From positions 1,364,001 to 1,428,000 of the forward strand of contig CAXXYD010000004.1 of the NCBI GenBank assembly GCA_963675565.2: a stretch of 64,000 nt of DNA, given 5' to 3'. This document shows, piece after piece, positions 8,000-16,685 of the stretch. The position numbers and the translations under genes are program-made. The DNA is from JARRKU01 sp963675565. GTDB lineage: Bacteria > Desulfobacterota > Desulfobacteria > Desulfobacterales > Desulfosarcinaceae. Numbering within the stretch: position 1 is the stretch's first letter; every line of letters starts with the position of its first letter. The notes under the pieces were generated by a model. It was given only the letters and a program-made list of their open reading frames with translations, was not told where the DNA came from and searched no databases.

Positions 8000-8455
8000 T
8001 CAGTTGGGTGTGGATGCCTGGGAAGCGTTGATCGCCGCTTCGGCGATGCGGCGGGCCTCCTTATCCTTGGAGCATTCCGGGCAAAGCCCCATGAACTCGA
8101 GACGGTGCCCCATGATGGTATAAACCGTCGCTTCGTAAAGCTCATCTTCGAGGCGGCTTAACGGAGCAATGGGGGCATCGTCCAAGCGACCGCAGTGCAG
8201 GCAGCGGATGTGGTAGTGCTTGCCGGGGATACCGTCGTATCGTTTCTGGCTTCCGCTGAGTTCCAGAGTTTGAATCTCCCCCAGGGCCGTTAAAATCTCC
8301 AGGTTTCGGTAAACCGTACCCAGGCTGATCCGCGGTATATGCACACGAACGCGATCATACAATACATCGGCCGTCGGGTGATCATTGGTTCTGCGCAACT
8401 CTTCCAGGATCAGCCGCCGCTGTTTGGTCATGCGCATTTTATCGGTTTGGACCAA
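8000..8455 (-). CDS. Fur/PerR-family metal-dependent repressor
   Basis: The protein of about 151 residues has the Fur-family layout: a winged helix (MTKQRRLILEELR, with PRISLGTVYRNLEIL as recognition helix), a regulatory His-rich segment (HYHIRC), and two CxxC pairs (CLHC and CPEC) for structural zinc. It resembles PerR-like peroxide or metal sensors more than ferric Fur, but this cannot be settled by eye. A TTG at 8455, 10 bases behind GGGGAAAGGA, gives the best spacing. An ATG at 8437 (MRMTKQ) has no ribosome site. Its position next to the oxygen-defence island and downstream of citrate synthase suggests it controls one or both. Confidence 0.85.
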   Translation of the reverse strand: MVQTDKMRMTKQRRLILEELRRTNDHPTADVLYDRVRVHIPRISLGTVYRNLEILTALGEIQTLELSGSQKRYDGIPGKHYHIRCLHCGRLDDAPIAPLSRLEDELYEATVYTIMGHRLEFMGLCPECSKDKEARRIAEAAINASQASTPN

Positions 8456-8509
8456 TTCCTGTAAATCCTTTCCCCGTGTGGGTCGATGACCTGAAATGAC
8501 CAGACCGGC

Positions 8510-9688
8510 CTAACGTTTGTCCAGGGGAACAAATGCGCATTCATCCGGTCCACAGTATTCACCGATATAATCCGATTCCGGCCGATAGAGCATGGCCTTG
8601 GGCGCCGCCTCCGCAAATTGCTCCTCCAGGACATGGGCCGTCCAGCCGACGACCCGTGAAATGGCAAACAGGGGCGAGAACAAATCCACCGGCACACCCA
8701 TGGAGTAATAAAGCGAGGCACTGTAAAAGTCGACGTTAACGTAAATATCCGTCCCTTTGCGCTCTTTGAAAGCGGCTTTGCCTTTGATTTCGAGGATCTT
8801 CGAAATTTCATACCACTTGGTATCGCCGGCCATCTCCCCCATGCGTTTGGACATGGGTGCCAGAATATGCGCCCGGGGGTCGTCGGTCTGATATACGGCA
8901 TGGCCCAATCCCATTATCTTTTTGCCCTCGTCAAGGATACGGTTGACGTAGGCTTCCGCTTTTTCAGGGCTGCCAATGGCCAGCAGCATTTGCATGACGC
9001 GCACATTGGCCCCGCCATGCAGTTCACCGGAAAGCGATCCGATGGCCGCCGATATGGCGGCATAGATATGGGCCCGGGTGGAAGCGACCTCCCGGGCGGC
9101 AAAGGTTGACGCATTCAAGGAGTGCTCCGCGTGCAGCACCAGGGCGACATCAAAAAAGTGCGCCACCTCGGGATTCGGTTTATCACCAAACAACATGTAA
9201 AGAAAATTGGTCGCATGATCCAGTTCCGGATCGGGCGCAATGGGTTCCTTGCCGTTTCGGATGCGCTCCCAGGCAGCCAGCACCGTGGACAACTTGGCGA
9301 TAAGGCGTATACCCATTCGCAGTGTCGCTTCCCTGGTTTGATCGGTCACCTCTGCGTCATGGTGGGCCAGCATGGCGGCAGCAGCCTGCAGGATATCCAT
9401 GGGCAGGGCATTTGGCGGGCGCGTTTTCAAGGCCGCAATCAGCGCCTCGGGGATGGATCGCTCGGCAACCAGCATGGACTTGATCTCGGCGAGTTCTTTT
9501 TTGTTGGGCAGCTTTTCAAACAGCAAGAGGTGGATAATTTCCTCGAAACTGGTATTGCCGGCCAGTTCGGACACAAGATAGCCCCGATAAATCAGTTTTC
9601 CCTTATCGCCGATCACATCGCTCACTTTGGTACTGGCGATGGTGACACCACGCAAACCTGTGTTGACAGTGGGTGTACATTGATCCAT
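8510..9688 (-). CDS. gltA: Citrate synthase
   Basis: The 392-residue protein carries the catalytic segments of type I citrate synthase: HAEHSLNAS, GELHGGAN, GLGHAVYQTDDPRA and YVNVDFYSA, which provide the two His and the Asp that condense acetyl-CoA with oxaloacetate. The GHAV form (rather than the GHRV of many bacterial enzymes) also occurs in mitochondrial citrate synthase. The ATG at 9688 follows GAAGGAGAC. In an anaerobe it may serve the oxidative citric acid cycle or glutamate synthesis. It is divergent from nqrA and shares a 189-bp regulatory gap with it. Confidence 0.95.
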   Translation of the reverse strand: MDQCTPTVNTGLRGVTIASTKVSDVIGDKGKLIYRGYLVSELAGNTSFEEIIHLLLFEKLPNKKELAEIKSMLVAERSIPEALIAALKTRPPNALPMDILQAAAAMLAHHDAEVTDQTREATLRMGIRLIAKLSTVLAAWERIRNGKEPIAPDPELDHATNFLYMLFGDKPNPEVAHFFDVALVLHAEHSLNASTFAAREVASTRAHIYAAISAAIGSLSGELHGGANVRVMQMLLAIGSPEKAEAYVNRILDEGKKIMGLGHAVYQTDDPRAHILAPMSKRMGEMAGDTKWYEISKILEIKGKAAFKERKGTDIYVNVDFYSASLYYSMGVPVDLFSPLFAISRVVGWTAHVLEEQFAEAAPKAMLYRPESDYIGEYCGPDECAFVPLDKR

Positions 9689-9740
9689 GGATGTCTCCTT
9701 CGTATAGAATCAAAAAGTGCCGCCCAAACAAACCGCGCCT

Positions 9741-9757
9741 GTTATTATGATTATCTT
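9741..9757. promoter_or_regulatory. Candidate Fur/PerR-family operator
   Basis: On the minus strand the gltA-nqrA gap contains AAGATAATCATAATAAC, which fits the repeated GATAAT hexamers of Fur-family boxes at about 11 of 14 informative positions. A Fur-family gene lies directly beyond gltA. It is a by-eye match only. Confidence 0.4.
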
Positions 9758-9759
9758 AT

Positions 9760-9774
9760 TAGGAATTGTTACCA
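9760..9774. promoter_or_regulatory. 15-bp semi-palindrome shared with the cooS promoter region
   Basis: The minus-strand sequence TGGTAACAATTCCTA agrees at 13 of 15 positions with TAGTAACAATTACTA in front of cooS (17580-17594), where it is a perfect 6-3-6 inverted repeat. Its position between divergent gltA and nqrA suits an operator of an unknown regulator common to these genes. Confidence 0.4.
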
Positions 9775-9877
9775 TGTAAACGTTGAAAATGAAACCCAAA
9801 AATGCTAAGTTACCACCGCGTTTCTGCAATTCGAATGATTCTAATCGGGCACCCTGGAAAAGCAAAGCGAACAATAC

Positions 9878-11221
9878 ATGTACGATGTATATATCAGAAA
9901 AGGCTACCGGTTTCGCATGGCCGGCACGCCCTCAAAAGAACTGGTCAGCCTTTCCGATCCAGCGCAGCTTGCATTTTTGCCTGAAAAAATCCCTTATGTC
10001 AAACCCCGGCTCAAGGTGGCCGAGCAGGATCGTGTAAAAATAGGCTCTATCCTCTTTGAAGACAAGCACAACCCCGCGATCAAGTTCTTGTCGCCGGCGG
10101 GGGGCGTAGTCAGCAAAATCCAATTTGGCCCACGGCGGGTGGTCGAGGCCATTATCGTCGATCGCGACTGCGACAACGAGCAAAGCGTCACCTTTTCGAG
10201 TGTATCCCCCCAGGACCTGAATGAGCTGTCCAGAGAAGCCGTGGTGGACCATATCCTAAAAGGGGGGCTCTGGTGGACATTTCGCCAGTTGCCGTTCCGC
10301 AGGATTCCGGACCCGCGTCAAAAGCCACCGGCCATCATCGTGAGCCTATGTGCCAAGGAACCCTTTCAGCCCCAACCCGAAGTCTATCTGCGGGATCGGG
10401 CGGATTTAATGTCTTACGGTCTGAAGATACTCGATAAATTAGCCCAAGGGCAGGTCATGGTGTTTTCCGATGGCAACCAACCGGCACAGGGGCATGACCC
10501 GTGGCTGACCCACCGGGTGTTCGGCGATTATCCGGCGGACGACCCGGGAACCCTGTTGTATCATATCAAAAAGAGTGCAGACCAGAACCGCGCCTGGACC
10601 ATCGGCGGCCAGGACCTGCTGCTGCTGGCCCAGTTTTTGTCCCGGGGAAAATACCCCGTGGACCGCATCGTCTCGGTGGGCGGCGGCAAAGCACCGACCC
10701 CCCGGCACTATCACACGCGGCTGGGGGTGCCCTTGCGGCATCTGGTGGATGCGGATGCACTGGACGACGATGTTCGTTTTGTGGCGGGGGGGTTGTTGCG
10801 CGGATACGGCAGCACTGCCGAAGGGTTCATGGGCCATTATGAAACCAGCCTCAACCTCATATCCCGGGGGGATCGGGCCGAATTTCTGGCGCTGTTCAAC
10901 CCGGGCATCGACAAGCCCACTTATTCGCGAACGTTTCTCTCCCGCTTGAATCCCGGGAACCTAAACTATACGTGCAATATTCACGGAGAACGGCGGGCCT
11001 GCATCGCGTGTTTGCATTGTGCGGATGTTTGCCCGGTCGATATTCTACCCCATATGGCTTATAAGGCGATTTGCGCAGATGAGATTGAAGAATCGCTTGA
11101 GCACGGACTGCTCGATTGCGTCGAATGCGGTCTGTGCAGCTATGTTTGTCCTTCTAAAATAGAACTGAGCCGGACGTTTATGGCTGCAAAGGCAGCCTAT
11201 GCCAAAGAGCAGGCGGAATAG
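9878..11221 (+). CDS. nqrA: Na+-translocating NADH:quinone reductase subunit A with ferredoxin-like C-terminus
   Basis: The 447-residue protein aligns by eye with NqrA from its start (IRKGYRFRMAGTPS) through LFEDKHNPAIKFLSPAGG to the C-terminal region. Unlike Vibrio NqrA, the last 80 residues contain two four-Cys motifs, CIACLHCADVCP and CVECGLCSYVCP, each suited to a [4Fe-4S] cluster. The subunit is peripheral and cytoplasmic. It begins the nqrABCDEF operon. The ATG at 9878 has only a weak purine-rich leader. The extra clusters could allow an additional electron entry (for example ferredoxin), which is inference. Confidence 0.9.
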   Translation: MYDVYIRKGYRFRMAGTPSKELVSLSDPAQLAFLPEKIPYVKPRLKVAEQDRVKIGSILFEDKHNPAIKFLSPAGGVVSKIQFGPRRVVEAIIVDRDCDNEQSVTFSSVSPQDLNELSREAVVDHILKGGLWWTFRQLPFRRIPDPRQKPPAIIVSLCAKEPFQPQPEVYLRDRADLMSYGLKILDKLAQGQVMVFSDGNQPAQGHDPWLTHRVFGDYPADDPGTLLYHIKKSADQNRAWTIGGQDLLLLAQFLSRGKYPVDRIVSVGGGKAPTPRHYHTRLGVPLRHLVDADALDDDVRFVAGGLLRGYGSTAEGFMGHYETSLNLISRGDRAEFLALFNPGIDKPTYSRTFLSRLNPGNLNYTCNIHGERRACIACLHCADVCPVDILPHMAYKAICADEIEESLEHGLLDCVECGLCSYVCPSKIELSRTFMAAKAAYAKEQAE

Positions 11222-11225
11222 CCAG

Positions 11226-12410
11226 ATGAATCCCATCCACCGATTGTTTCTGTCACAGCGCAAACGTTTCGAACCGGGCGGCCGTCTGGCCAGATGGCAG
11301 CCGTTCTTCAAATCCATTGAAAACGTATTCTTCGGCACCGCCGAAATCACCACCCAATCACCCCACCCGCGTGACAGCCTGAGCGTTCAGCGCTATATGA
11401 TGCTGGTGATCATGGCGGTGCTGCCGTGCCTCTTTTTCGGCATGTACAACGTAGGACTGCAAGCCTTTCTGGCCGCCGGTCGCCAGCCCGATCTGTGGCC
11501 CATGTTCTGGCTGGGAACCCGCACCGTCATGCCCCTTGTACTGATATCGTATCTTTTCGGCTTTGGTTGGGAGATCATTTTTTCCACCATCCGCAAACAC
11601 CCCATCAGTGAAGGGGTTTTTGTCACCGCCATCCTTTTCCCCCTGACCTTGCCGCCCACAATACCCTGGTGGCAGGCCGCTTTGGGTATCTCCTTTGGCG
11701 TAGTTATCGGCAAAGAGGTCTTCGGCGGAACCGGGCGCAATTTTCTCAACCCGGCGCTTACCGGGCGGGCATTTTTATATTTTGCCTATCCGGTCCAGAT
11801 GTCCGGAGATGCCGTCTGGACGGTGGTGGCCTCAAAGGGGGCCCAGGCCGTGGACGCCATGACAACCGCCACCCCCCTTGTTGTGGCCCTGGCGGCGCCG
11901 GAAACCGGACTGGTGGAAAAAACGCTCAGCAAAGCCGGCTTTGACGGGTGGACGCTTTTCCTGGGGCTTTACCCGGACAGTATTGGCGCCTCGTCAACCC
12001 TGCTTTGCCTGCTGGGGGCCGCGGCTCTGGTCATCATGGGCGTCGCCAGTTATCGTATCATTCTCGGCGATATCATCGGCATCATAGGAATGGGCTACGC
12101 ACTCAACTGGCTGGCCGGCAACGGCGCCATGCCTTATCTGAGCCTCAACCCATGGTACCATTTGCTCATGGGCGGCACGGCCTTCGGCATCGCGTTTATG
12201 AGCACAGATCCGGTGTCGGCCCCGGACACCCATGCCGCCCGATGGATTTACGGCATCTGTATCGGTGTATTGACCGTGCTGATCCGGGCATTCAATCCCG
12301 CCTACCCCGAAGGGATTATGCTGGCTATTCTGTTCATGAATGTTTTTGCGCCGCTCATCGACCATATGGTCGTAAGGGGTAAAATCAGGAAGCGAATACC
12401 CAATGTCTAG
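11226..12410 (+). CDS. nqrB: Na+-NQR subunit B
   Basis: A polytopic protein of 394 residues with the NqrB/RnfD fold. It carries the glycine-rich GGTGRNFLNPALTGRAFLYFAYP segment and the covalent-FMN region around D210-AMTTAT-216, where NqrB proteins normally show an (S/T)xAT motif; T216 is the expected flavin-bearing Thr. The stretch NPWYHLLMGGTAFGIAFMSTDPVSAP is typical of the family. The start at 11226 lies five bases after the nqrA stop; the frame open upstream within nqrA is not needed. It forms part of the Na+ path with NqrD and NqrE. Confidence 0.93.
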   Translation: MNPIHRLFLSQRKRFEPGGRLARWQPFFKSIENVFFGTAEITTQSPHPRDSLSVQRYMMLVIMAVLPCLFFGMYNVGLQAFLAAGRQPDLWPMFWLGTRTVMPLVLISYLFGFGWEIIFSTIRKHPISEGVFVTAILFPLTLPPTIPWWQAALGISFGVVIGKEVFGGTGRNFLNPALTGRAFLYFAYPVQMSGDAVWTVVASKGAQAVDAMTTATPLVVALAAPETGLVEKTLSKAGFDGWTLFLGLYPDSIGASSTLLCLLGAAALVIMGVASYRIILGDIIGIIGMGYALNWLAGNGAMPYLSLNPWYHLLMGGTAFGIAFMSTDPVSAPDTHAARWIYGICIGVLTVLIRAFNPAYPEGIMLAILFMNVFAPLIDHMVVRGKIRKRIPNV

Positions 12411-13116
12411 TCCGATTAAATCTTTGATGTTCGCCGCAATGCTCTGCATTGTCTGCAGTGTGCTGCTGACTGCGGCCAATACGGGCTTGAAACCCCTTCA
12501 GCAGCGCAACATGGCGGTGGACCGCCATAAAAACATCCTGGTGGCCCTCGGCCTGATCCAAGAGGGCCAAACCATGGCCAGCGATCAGGTCGAAGCCCTT
12601 TACAATGAAAACGTCAAAAGCCTCTGGGTGGACCGGGACGGAAGAATTCTGTCCGATGCACAACGCCCGTCCAGCCGACTGGCCCTGTACCTGTATGTCA
12701 AACAGGGCAAGGTCGAAGCCTATGTGGTCCCCATCAACACGCGGGGCCTTTGGGGCGAGATTCAGGGCTACCTGGCCATCGATAACGATGGTGCTACCAT
12801 CCGGGGCTTTACGGTTTATAAGCATCAGGAAACGCCCGGACTGGGCGGGGAAATTGAAAGCCGCTGGTTCAGAAAAAATTTCGAAAACAAGAAAATCATC
12901 GATGCCAGTGGCAACTTCGCATCCATCGCCATCGCCAAGGGCGCCGTGCAGGATGTGGTACCACAGCCCAAACGCCCCAATTATGTGGACGGCATCAGTG
13001 GCGCAACCATGACCGGAAAATTTCTCACCGCGGGACTTAAAGACATTTTAAGGGAATACGAACCGGTATCCATTGCGTTTCGTCACAAGAATCCGAGGTA
13101 TTTGCGGGCTCAATAA
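12403..13116 (+). CDS. nqrC: Na+-NQR subunit C (covalent FMN)
   Basis: The 237-residue protein has one N-terminal membrane anchor (about residues 5-28) and a periplasmic FMN-binding domain. The flavin-attachment motif is DGISGATMTGK, with T202 as the expected covalent FMN ligand. The segment GLWGEIQGYLAIDNDGATIRG is typical of NqrC/RnfG. It overlaps nqrB by 8 bases, indicating translational coupling, and is followed by nqrD after 37 bases. It accepts electrons within the complex on the outer face of the membrane. Confidence 0.95.
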   Translation: MSSPIKSLMFAAMLCIVCSVLLTAANTGLKPLQQRNMAVDRHKNILVALGLIQEGQTMASDQVEALYNENVKSLWVDRDGRILSDAQRPSSRLALYLYVKQGKVEAYVVPINTRGLWGEIQGYLAIDNDGATIRGFTVYKHQETPGLGGEIESRWFRKNFENKKIIDASGNFASIAIAKGAVQDVVPQPKRPNYVDGISGATMTGKFLTAGLKDILREYEPVSIAFRHKNPRYLRAQ

Positions 13117-13153
13117 ATAAAAACATCTTCTGTCCAATCGGAAATATTGCATT

Positions 13154-13777
13154 ATGCGCAGCATCGCCAAATCGAACGCCTATAAAGCCATCTCCGAAGC
13201 GTTGTGGCAGTCCAATCCGATCTCCAAGCAAATATTGGGAATCTGCTCTTCGTTGGCCGTGACCGTCCAGCTGAAGACCGCCATTGTCATGGGCCTGGCC
13301 CTGACCCTGGTGGTGGCATTTTCCAACCTGGCCATATCGCTGCTGCGGCATCAGATCCCGCGCAACATCCGCATCATCGTTGAAGTGGCCGTCATCGCCA
13401 CATTGGTTATCATCGCCGATGAGTGTTTAAAGGCCTTTATGTACGATATCAGCAAGCAGCTCTCCGTATTTGTCGGCCTGATCATTACCAACTGCATTGT
13501 CATGGGGCGGGCCGAAACCTATGCCATGGGAAACCCGCCCATGCGGAGTTTCACCGACGGCATTGCCAACGGCATCGGCTATGGGTCGATTCTATGCGGC
13601 GTGGCTTTTTTCCGCGAATTGCTGGGCGCCGGCAAGCTGTTCGGCTACCCCGTGATCCCGCAAAGCTTCTATGACGCCGGCTATCAAAACATGGGGCTCA
13701 TGCTCCTGGCGCCCGGCGCCTTTATCATGATCGGACTTTTCGTGTGGCTGGAACACACCCTCTTAGAGGATAAATAA
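13154..13777 (+). CDS. nqrD: Na+-NQR subunit D
   Basis: A 207-residue, six-helix membrane protein of the NqrD/RnfE family. The segment LFVGLIITNCIVMGRAE-like (here VFVGLIITNCIVMGRAETYA) and the GNPPMRSFTDGIANGIGYG stretch are diagnostic; the Cys in TNC is the position that helps hold an intramembrane Fe centre with NqrE. It lies between nqrC and nqrE and overlaps nqrE by one base (TAATG). Confidence 0.95.
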   Translation: MRSIAKSNAYKAISEALWQSNPISKQILGICSSLAVTVQLKTAIVMGLALTLVVAFSNLAISLLRHQIPRNIRIIVEVAVIATLVIIADECLKAFMYDISKQLSVFVGLIITNCIVMGRAETYAMGNPPMRSFTDGIANGIGYGSILCGVAFFRELLGAGKLFGYPVIPQSFYDAGYQNMGLMLLAPGAFIMIGLFVWLEHTLLEDK

Positions 13778-14385
13778 TGGAGAACCTGATCAGCCTTTTC
13801 GTCAACTCGGTATTTGTAGGCAATATCCTGCTGGCCTACTTTCTGGGAATGTGCTCCTATCTCTCCGTTTCCAAGAACCTGCAGACATCCCTGGGGCTCG
13901 GGCTAGCGGTGACCTTCGTTCTGGCCATTACCACACCGGCCAACTGGCTGGTGTATCACTACCTGCTGGCCCCCGGCGCCCTGGCATGGGCCGGACTGCC
14001 CCAGACCGATCTCAGTTTTCTGAAACTGGTCCTGTTCATCGCCGTCATCGCCGGTATCGTCCAGGTGGTGGAAATGGTCATCGATCGCTATTCACAGTCC
14101 CTGTATAATGCTCTGGGTGTCTTCCTGCCGCTGATCACAGTCAATTGCGCCATCCTGGGGGCCGCCCTGTTCATGGTGGAGCGGCAGTACACTTTTGCTG
14201 AAAGCGTGGTCTACGGCGTGGGATCAGGTATTGGATGGATGCTGGCCATCGTCTCCATGGCCACCATCATGCAGAAGCTGCGTTACGCCGACGTACCTAA
14301 GGGCCTGGAGGGTTTCGGCATCCGCATGATCGTCACCGGTTTGATGGCCATGGCCTTCATGCTGTTTTCGGGGATAACGCTTTAA
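13777..14385 (+). CDS. nqrE: Na+-NQR subunit E
   Basis: A 202-residue membrane protein homologous to NqrD with inverted topology, typical of NqrE/RnfA. Diagnostic parts are LAYFLGMCSYLSVSKN, with the Cys that partners the NqrD cysteine, and LGVFLPLITVNCAILGAALF. One-base overlaps (TAATG) at both ends couple it to nqrD and nqrF. The variant MCSYLSVSKN (as opposed to the RnfA version) and the neighbouring nqrF confirm Nqr rather than Rnf. Confidence 0.95.
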   Translation: MENLISLFVNSVFVGNILLAYFLGMCSYLSVSKNLQTSLGLGLAVTFVLAITTPANWLVYHYLLAPGALAWAGLPQTDLSFLKLVLFIAVIAGIVQVVEMVIDRYSQSLYNALGVFLPLITVNCAILGAALFMVERQYTFAESVVYGVGSGIGWMLAIVSMATIMQKLRYADVPKGLEGFGIRMIVTGLMAMAFMLFSGITL

Positions 14386-15614
14386 TGAACCCAACGATCT
14401 TCCTTGTCAGCCTTTGCGTCTTTTCAGGTGTCGTCCTGTTATTGGTGGGCATTCTGCTTCTGGTTGAAAACCGCCTCACCGTTAAAGGCGACTGCACTGT
14501 GCTCATTAACGAAAATGCGGAAAAAAGTATCCAGGCCCGCGGGGGGTCAACTTTGCTGGGCGCCCTGGTGGAAAACAAAATTTTCATTCCCAGCGCCTGT
14601 GGCGGAAAGGGCACTTGCGGCACCTGCAAGTGCAAGGTGACGGAAGGTGGCGGCGACATCCTGCCCACCGAACTGTCACTGGTCAGCAGCAGGGAACGCA
14701 AACAGGGTATCCGGCTGGCCTGCCAGGTGAAGGTCAAGCAGGACATGCAGATTCGTATTCCGGATGAAATTTTCAACATCCGGAAATACCGGACCACCGT
14801 CGTGTCCAATGAAAATGTGGCCACCTTTATTAAAGAACTGGTTCTCAAAATCGACCCGGGTGACCATTTGGATTTCAAGGCCGGCGCCTATATCCAGATT
14901 GATATCCCCGAATACGAAGCCGATTTTAAAAATTTCAGCGTCAGCGAAAAATACAAAGCCGCCTGGAAGCAGTTCAACCTGCTCACCCTCAAGGCGCACA
15001 CCGATGAGCCGGTAAATCGGGCTTACTCTCTGGCCAATGCTCCTGCTGAGCGGGATATTTTGAAGTTTACCATCCGTATCGCCACCCCGCCGCCCGGCAA
15101 AGAAGATCTGCCACCCGGAGTCGGTTCCTCATATGTCTTCAACCTGAAACCCGGCGACCGCGTCACCGTCAGCGGCCCCTACGGCGATTTTTTTGCCAAA
15201 CCCACCCAGCGGGAAATGTGCTTTATCGGCGGCGGTGCCGGAATGGCCCCATTGCGCAGCCATGTCCGCCACCAATTGCTCACAGAAAAATCCGGCCGCC
15301 GCATCACCTTCTGGTACGGCGCGCGTTCACGCAGTGAAATGTTCTATGATGAAGAGTTCACGCAGCTTGACGAACAGTACGACAATTTCAGTTACTTTGT
15401 TTCGCTGTCCGACCCGCAGCCGGAAGATCACTGGACAGGTTATACCGGCTATATCCACCAGGTGGCCAACGAAGTTTATCTTTCAAAACATGAAGACCCC
15501 ACCGAGATCGAATATTACCTGTGCGGCCCACCGCCCATGGTTGCGGCCGTGGAAAAGATGTTGTACGATCTGGGCGTGGAACAAGAAATGATTGCCTACG
15601 ATAAATTCGGTTAG
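14385..15614 (+). CDS. nqrF: Na+-NQR subunit F (NADH dehydrogenase, FAD and 2Fe-2S)
   Basis: The 409-residue protein has an N-terminal membrane helix (about 5-27), a plant-type ferredoxin domain with CGGKGTCGTCKC and a fourth Cys in RLACQVK for a [2Fe-2S] cluster, and a ferredoxin-NADP+ reductase-like domain: RAYSLANAP for FAD, GGGAGMAPLRSH and YYLCGPPPMV for NADH. It is the NADH-oxidising entry subunit of Na+-NQR. It ends the six-gene operon; no clear terminator follows. Confidence 0.96.
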   Translation: MNPTIFLVSLCVFSGVVLLLVGILLLVENRLTVKGDCTVLINENAEKSIQARGGSTLLGALVENKIFIPSACGGKGTCGTCKCKVTEGGGDILPTELSLVSSRERKQGIRLACQVKVKQDMQIRIPDEIFNIRKYRTTVVSNENVATFIKELVLKIDPGDHLDFKAGAYIQIDIPEYEADFKNFSVSEKYKAAWKQFNLLTLKAHTDEPVNRAYSLANAPAERDILKFTIRIATPPPGKEDLPPGVGSSYVFNLKPGDRVTVSGPYGDFFAKPTQREMCFIGGGAGMAPLRSHVRHQLLTEKSGRRITFWYGARSRSEMFYDEEFTQLDEQYDNFSYFVSLSDPQPEDHWTGYTGYIHQVANEVYLSKHEDPTEIEYYLCGPPPMVAAVEKMLYDLGVEQEMIAYDKFG

Positions 15615-15834
15615 CATTGCACCGCTGCCCCGAGCGGACACGCTATTTTCAGTTTGCCGCTATCCTGACCCTGAATCACCTGCACACACGCTGCCTGAAC
15701 ACCGGATAGTGTCCGTTTTTCTCGAGACACCCCTGTCTCAGGCAGGCGTTTCACGGAACATCCGGATAAGCCCAATACAGTTCAACAATTTGAAATTTAA
15801 TAGAATTTAAATATAATTAATTAATTATTAGCCG

Positions 15835-15850
15835 TGGCATGGTTCTGGCT
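15835..15850 (+). promoter_or_regulatory. Candidate sigma-54 (-24/-12) promoter
   Basis: TGGCATGGTTCTGGCT has GG at -24 and GC at -12 with the required spacing and agrees with the sigma-54 consensus at nearly all conserved positions. It lies 76 bp before the 60-residue gene and its flavodoxin neighbour, in a 311-bp gap after nqrF. The AT-rich stretch 15790-15830 upstream could bind a bending protein or enhancer. Nothing else was recognised in this gap. Confidence 0.5.
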
Positions 15851-15925
15851 TTATCGTAAACCGATAAACGAAACGAATCATCAGCCCAACTGGAACCATA
15901 ATCATCCAACCATAGAGGGGGAAAT

Positions 15926-16108
15926 ATGAAAATCAGCGTAGAAAAGAATATCGTCGAATTCGTTCCCGAAAGCGATCAGGAGAAAAAACAACTTGAAACC
16001 TTGTGGAATACCATTGTGGATTGCGCCAAATTCAACAAAAAACTGGTCCCCATCGGAGAATTCGTTCCTCAGAAATCGGATCTGGCACGGTTTGCCATCG
16101 AAAAATAA
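15926..16108 (+). CDS. Small acidic/basic mixed protein, unknown
   Basis: A 60-residue protein beginning MKISVEKNIVEFVPES behind GAGGGGGAAAT, a strong ribosome site. It is highly charged, without Cys pairs, membrane helix or signal peptide apart from a single Cys (VDCAKF). No family recognised. It is followed after 61 bases by a flavodoxin on the same strand and is preceded by a sigma-54-like promoter, so the two may be co-expressed. Confidence 0.65.
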   Translation: MKISVEKNIVEFVPESDQEKKQLETLWNTIVDCAKFNKKLVPIGEFVPQKSDLARFAIEK

Positions 16109-16169
16109 CGGACAGCACCCGCAGTCCAAAACCTAAGCACATTGAACCGTTCAGTAAGGAGGAGAATGA

Positions 16170-16616
16170 ATGCATAAAGTATTGGTAGCCTATATCAGCC
16201 GGACCGGAATGACCGAGAAGATGGCCAATTTCATCGCAGAGGGCGTCCGTATGACAGGCGTGGATGTCGATCTGCGTAAAACCACCGAAATTCAAAAAGA
16301 AACGGACATGCAGGGATATGACGGGTATATATTGGGCTGCCCCACGTATCACCGCGACATGACCGTCGGCATGAAAAACTTTCTGTTTCTGGCCCAAAAA
16401 GCCAACCTGGTTGGAAAAATAGGGGGCGCTTTCTGCTCCTACACCCATAGCGGCGAATCAGGCCCGATGATTTTTGACACCATGCAGCATGTATTTAAAA
16501 TGGACATGGTCGATCTGGGTGCCCTGAACTTGAAAGAGCATGTCATCGGCACCCCGGATGGAACCAAAGCGTGTCAGGATTACGGTAAGGCCGTGGCCGC
16601 CAAGCTTGCCGATTAA
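16170..16616 (+). CDS. Flavodoxin
   Basis: The 148-residue protein has the flavodoxin fold: an SRTGMTEKMA phosphate loop (residues 10-19, equivalent to the T/SxTGxT loop), LGCPTYHRD as the 50s loop and SYTHSGESGP as a flavin-contacting segment. It is a cytoplasmic FMN electron carrier, and could exchange electrons with ferredoxin-dependent partners such as CO dehydrogenase or FTR encoded nearby. The ATG at 16170 follows AAGGAGGAGAATG. A strong terminator closes the transcript. Confidence 0.92.
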   Translation: MHKVLVAYISRTGMTEKMANFIAEGVRMTGVDVDLRKTTEIQKETDMQGYDGYILGCPTYHRDMTVGMKNFLFLAQKANLVGKIGGAFCSYTHSGESGPMIFDTMQHVFKMDMVDLGALNLKEHVIGTPDGTKACQDYGKAVAAKLAD

Positions 16617-16685
16617 GCGGGCAGCACAGGCACCCCCGCCATCGGGCGGATTGTGTCTATGATGCGGGCAACCGCCGGCAACCCG

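Noticed and set aside
9878..15614. Rnf complex instead of Nqr
   Set aside because: NqrA and NqrF (plant-type ferredoxin plus NADH reductase domain) are present, and RnfB/RnfC layouts are not.
15724..15739. GAGACACCCCTGTCTC hairpin after nqrF as a terminator
   Set aside because: Only a 6-bp stem and no T-run after it.
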